DNA of 64,000 bases from Callipepla californica brunnescens (taxonomy: Eukaryota > Chordata > Aves > Galliformes > Odontophoridae): contig JALIRH010000002.1 in the NCBI GenBank assembly GCA_023055505.1, forward strand, positions 53,753,233 to 53,817,232. The letters run 5' to 3'. Positions 59,659 to 64,000 of the stretch are shown here, piece after piece. Numbering within the stretch: position 1 is the first letter of the stretch; every line of letters starts with the position of its first letter. The notes below the pieces were generated by a model that did not search any database, was not told where the DNA came from, and saw nothing but the letters and a program-made list of their open reading frames with translations. The position numbers and the translations under genes are program-made.

Positions 59659-62112
59659 CTACTCGATGCTCAGGAAGGTGTCCAAGTCATCGAGCTGCAC
59701 CCCAAGCCTCATCTCAGTGTTGAAGGTTTTTGTGCAGGAGGTGGTCAGCTTGATCTTGCAGGAGCTGAGGGAGGGCAGCACCGTCAGGCGGCAGTCACGC
59801 AACTGAGGCAGATAGCACCAAGCTGCTTGCACCAGGCACTGGAACCAGCGGGCAGTTTTCTCCCCATGCAGGTAGGAGCCCATGCAGAGGCTGTGGAGGA
59901 GGCTGGGCTCCTGTTTCCCGCACAGCTCGTCCTGAGCGTGGTGCAGAAAGCACAGCATGTCCCCCATCAGCTGCTCCCTCTCGCAGCTGCACTCCAGCTC
60001 CACACGCACACAGCACTTCCTTGCCGAAATCTCCTCAGCATTGCCCAGCTCCAGGTGGAAGGTGTGCGCGGGGGAGGCCTCAGGGGCATGAGCAGGCTGT
60101 AGATAATGTTTTCTCTGGGGCTCCTTCCTTCATGGACACAACGGGCCACCCCGATGACCTGCTGTGGCCAGGGCATGAAGCTGTGGCAGGAGAGGCTTTG
60201 GCAGGCCCGCAGAACGTCCTCCACCAGCTGCTCCACGATTTGGCACCTGGCAGCCATGTATGGTGTCAGCCAAGCTCTGTCCAGGTCACACGTCTCATTG
60301 GAGTCGCTGTCTTCCTCTGCCTCACTGTCCTCCTCGTCCTCCCTTGGGAAGCTTTCCAACTTCTCTCTGCTCTCTGGCTTCCCTCTCCTTTTGCTGAAGC
60401 ACCAGCAAAGCCAGACGAGGAGGAGCCAGACGAGGAGGAGCCGAGACGAGGAAGAGCCCGGCAAAGGTGTGGAGGATCTAGACGAGGAGGAGCCCAGCAA
60501 AGGTGCGGCGGAGCCCAGCAAAAGCCTGGAGGAGCCCGACGAGGCAGAGCCCAGCAAAGGTGTGGAGAAGCCCAGCAAAGGCGTGGAGGAGTGCGACAAG
60601 GAGGAGCCCAGCAAAGGTGCAGAGCCCGGCGAAGAGGAGCCCGATGAGGAGGAGCCCAGCGAAGGCACAGAGCCCGACGACGAGGAACCCAATAAGAAGG
60701 AGCCAAGCAAAGGCACGGAGCCCAACGAGAAGGAGCCCAGCAAAGCCGCAGAGCCCAGAAAATGTGCGGAGATTGACAAGGAGGAGCCTGACGAGGAGGA
60801 GCCCAACAAAAGCATGGAGCCCTTCGAGGAAGAGCCCAGAAACGGCGTGGAGCTTGACGAGGAGGAGCCCAGCAAAGGAATGGAGCCTGACGAGGAGTAG
60901 ATTAATAAAGGTGCGGAATCCAACGAGAAGGAACCCAGCAAAGGTGAGGAGGAGCTCAGCAAAGGTGTGGAGCCCGATGATGAGGGGCCCGACGAGGAGG
61001 AGCCCGACGAGGAGGAGCCCAACAATGAGGAACCCAGCAAAGGCGTGGAGCCAGACGATGAGGAACCCAGCAAAGGCGCAGAGCCGAACAATGAGGAGCC
61101 CAGCAAAGGTGCGGAGGAGCCCAGCAAAGGCGCGGAGTCCGACGAGGAGGAGCCCAGCAAAGGCACGGAGGAGCCCAGCAAATATGCGGAGGAGCCCAGC
61201 AAAGGTGCAGAGGAGCCCAGCAAATATGCGGAGGAGCCCAGCAAAGGCGCGGAGTCCGACGAGGAGGAGCCCAGCAAAGGCACGGAGGAGCCCAGCAAAT
61301 ATGCGGAGGAGCCCAGCAAATATGCGGAGGAGCCCAGCTAAGGCACAGAGTCCGACGAGGAGGAGCCCAGCAAAGGCTCGGAGCCCAACGAGGAGGAGCC
61401 CAGCAAGGGCACAAAGCCCAGCAAAGGCTCTTAGCCTGACGAGGAGGAGCCCAGCAAAGGAATGGAGCCTGACGAGGAGTAGATTAATAAAGGCGCGGAA
61501 TCCGACGAGAAGGAACCCAGCAAAGGTGAGGAGGAGCTCAGCAAAGGTGTGGAGCCCGATGATGAGGGGCCCGACGAGGAGGAGCCCGACGAGGAGGAGC
61601 CCAACAATGAGGAACCCAGCAAAGGCGTGGAGCCAGACGATGAGGAACCCAGCAAAGGTGCAGAGCCCAACGAGGAGGAGCCCAGCAAAGGTGCGGAGGA
61701 GCCCAGCAAAGGCGCGGAGTCCGACGAGGAGGAGCCCAGCAAAGGCACGGAGGAGCCCAGCAAATATGCGGAGGAGCCCAGCTAAGGCACGGAGTCCGAC
61801 GAGGAGGAGCCCAGCAAAGGCTCGGAGCCCAACGAGGAGGAGCCCAGCAAAGGCGTGGAGCCTGACGAGGAGGAGCCCGACAAGGAGAAGCCCCGCAAAG
61901 GTGCAGAGCTTCCAGAGTGTCAAGGCAGTGCTGGGCAGAGCTTCCTTGGCTGCCCCGCTCTGCTCCTCACTCCCTTGGTTTAGATACTTCAGCAGCTGTG
62001 CCATGGCCTGACACAGCTGGTGCTCACTGCTCTCTTGTACTTCCACTTCTAGAAGCTCAGGCTTCCGCAAGGTCCCCAGCAAAGCCAGGACAATGAAGAT
62101 GGCCTGAGCTAT
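59659..62112 (-). pseudogene. ITPRIPL1: ITPRIPL1-like pseudogene, copy 7 (long minisatellite)
   Basis: Long allele like copy 2, but without the extra TGA (the VELEC codon is TGC). It has a private S-to-C change in DELCGKQEP (near 59921) and one substitution next to the KRRGK segment (near 60391). Confidence 0.75.
60402..61909. repeat. Minisatellite, long allele (unit 7)
   Basis: Same 582-bp duplication and module order as unit 2, differing at a few positions (for example GACGAGGAGGAGCC near 60988, where unit 2 has GATGATGAGGAGCC). Confidence 0.93.
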
Positions 62113-64000
62113 GGCCCTTAGGATGTGCGTGCTGCACTCACCAAAGACCAACTGGGGAGTGGGGCTGCAGCACTGCCCCTTTTATAGTGTCCTGACACAC
62201 CCCTCATTGTGACTGTCCTGCTGATGTCACAGTACCGCAGTCGCATCACTGCGCTCCTCCACTCTCATCACTACTCAAACAGTTAATGTCAAAACTTAGC
62301 ATAGAGTGCAGCAGATGAGATTCTAGATTAATGCAATTCTACTTCGTTCCATGAAAAAGGGAAGAAAAGCAAAAGGAATTGCAACTGATATAGAAACTCT
62401 GTGGGAAGCTTTTGAGGGCAGGCCTGCCTAGAAAGATGCCCATTTTATTCATTAGCCTCAATTCCAATTATATCGTATTATATTGTGCTATTTTGCTTTC
62501 TGATATCTTATTTAGTAAATTAGCTTTCCTCCTCAGATTGTTGCTGCTCTTTTGTTCCTAGGCCCATCTCCCTTCTCCTTTTTTCCCCTTTCCCCCTTCC
62601 CTGGCGTGTGGGCCTGTGGGTCCCCTGCCTCAATTGTCACAGTACTGGGTCAGACTGTCCCGCAAATCACTGACAAGATATTAAGAAAAGTGGCAGAGAG
62701 GGTTCCAACCTTGATCCTCATTTTGATGCTCTGTCCGACATTTCTCCAGCTCTGGTCCTGAGAGGAGCAGTCAGCAGCAGGCTGGCCATTCCCCCTCCCC
62801 ATCTCACTCTGGATTTTACAGACCTCTATCTTCCCTCCTCTGAGGCATCTCTGTCTGAAAAGCCTTAGTCCTTCTTTGGACCTTCCGTAGTCTGTCATAC
62901 ACTGTTTGAGGTTAGGGGCGTCAGAACTGTGCTTAAGAACTGCACGCTGTAGGTTTTAGATGGTGACAATTTTTCTGTTTCTTCTCTATTTCTTCTCTAA
63001 TTAGTTCAATTTGTATATGACTGTCAAGGAGGAGTCTGAGCTGATTTTGTCATAGAACTGACAGTTGCGGCACCACGTTCTCATTCCTGCATCCCGATAT
63101 TGAGCTCAGAACCCAGCATTTTGTATGTAAAGCCAGGATTGTTTTTCCAGGGGTGCATCCCTCCACATTAATTTTGCTGCGTTTCATCTATCACTTTGAT
63201 TGCTCAGTCACTGAAACATGGGAGGTCCATCTACAGATCTTCACCGGTGGTCCTCATCTTTTCTGTCTTGCCTTAGCACTGACCATAAGAAGCCCCTTTC
63301 CTCTTTTCCCAGCTTAATTATGAATCTGTTGAACAGACAGGATCCCCCGGTGAGCTGACTCCACTGTGCAAACTTTGACCGCTTACTTCAGCTTCCCTCT
63401 TCTCTGCATTTTAGCCAATTAGTTATGTATGCAAAGTTGTTTTCACTGATCTTTTTTCAGCTTCCATAAATGGAAGTATTGTTGACTTCTGTGGAGGGAC
63501 TCAGATGGAGGGCTGCTGAAAGCTGTCTCAGGAAAATACAGTTTGTATGTTGGCGATGTAAGATAGAAGGGGTATCGCTAAGTAAAATTCTCTAAACTCA
63601 CCCTTACACAAGGCTTACAATAGCTGCCGGTGTGTTGTGTTTTAAACTCTGGTTTCACTATGTTTCCAGGTTTTCGTTGCAATAAAGGATCTTACAAAAT
63701 TATTTTCATCTGTGCTGCACGTTTCCATTTATAGGGACCATTGACATCCTGTGCTAATGTTGGGTACTACAGTCTTGTATGAAAGAGATTTAATTTTATT
63801 TCTTATCCTATATTGGTCGTCACATTAATATCTGATGTGCATACTTCTATTCATGGTGTGTAATATTTTTTATACCTAAAAGGGACATTTAGATACAAAT
63901 AATAAATGTGCGTGGCTATTGCTCAGAATCTTATAAGAGCTGCATCAAGAATCACATTTGAAGTGCTGATATTTCCAGCAACAACAGCTGTGTTGTAAGC

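Larger units (their letters stand above)
57076..64000. repeat. Macrosatellite unit 7 (partial, long allele, cut by window end)
   Basis: Carries the 582-bp minisatellite duplication and other markers in common with unit 2: CCTGAC at 60787-60792 and C at 63675. It also has a private extra A near 63880 and private substitutions in the pseudogene (GCACAGCTCG near 59921, TTTTGCTGAAG near 60391). The array continues beyond the window. Confidence 0.96.

Overview
The window is vertebrate DNA, most probably from a bird. Two things point that way. One is a broken gene related to the bird-expanded ITPRIPL1-like family (inositol 1,4,5-trisphosphate receptor-interacting protein-like). The other is an endogenous retrovirus fragment whose matrix-like frame resembles avian (alpharetrovirus-type) gag. 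There are no bacterial operons, and I found no intact long protein-coding gene.

The whole window is one head-to-tail macrosatellite. A unit of about 9.4 kb starts at 1, 9425, 19432, 28801, 38226, 47651 and 57076, and the last copy is cut by the window end. Unit lengths are 9424, 10007, 9369, 9425, 9425, 9425 and at least 6925 bp. The copies are nearly identical. Units 2 and 7 are long because of a 582-bp duplication inside a minisatellite; unit 3 is short because it lacks one 56-bp leader repeat.

Layout of one unit, in plus coordinates of unit 1, with most elements reading on the minus strand: (a) 1-1468, gag pseudogene, which begins in the tail of the previous unit; (b) 1484-1741, untranslated leader with 56-bp repeats; (c) 1742-1759, primer binding site matching elongator tRNA-Met; (d) 1762-2000, a 239-bp LTR; (e) 2002-2421, direct repeat copy A; (f) 2582-4453, ITPRIPL1-like pseudogene containing a 15/21/33-bp modular minisatellite at 3325-4250, with a TATA box at 4521-4527; (g) 4600-5823, unassigned DNA; (h) 5824-6243, direct repeat copy B; (i) 6464-7121, a doubtful LTR-like segment, then a 74-bp tandem duplication at 7139-7276; (j) 7277-8928, unassigned; (k) 8947-9156, an unassigned short open frame; (l) 9229-9264, the 5' half of a tRNA-Cys gene abutting the gag pseudogene.

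The gene in each unit is dead in the same ways in every copy: the start codon is ATA, there is an amber codon, two 1-nt frameshifts, and the C-terminal half is missing. The array therefore amplified, or was homogenised, after the gene decayed. The remaining interest lies in the array itself, the transmembrane-coding minisatellite, the chimeric tRNA-half/retrovirus junction, and the marker patterns that record exchange between copies.
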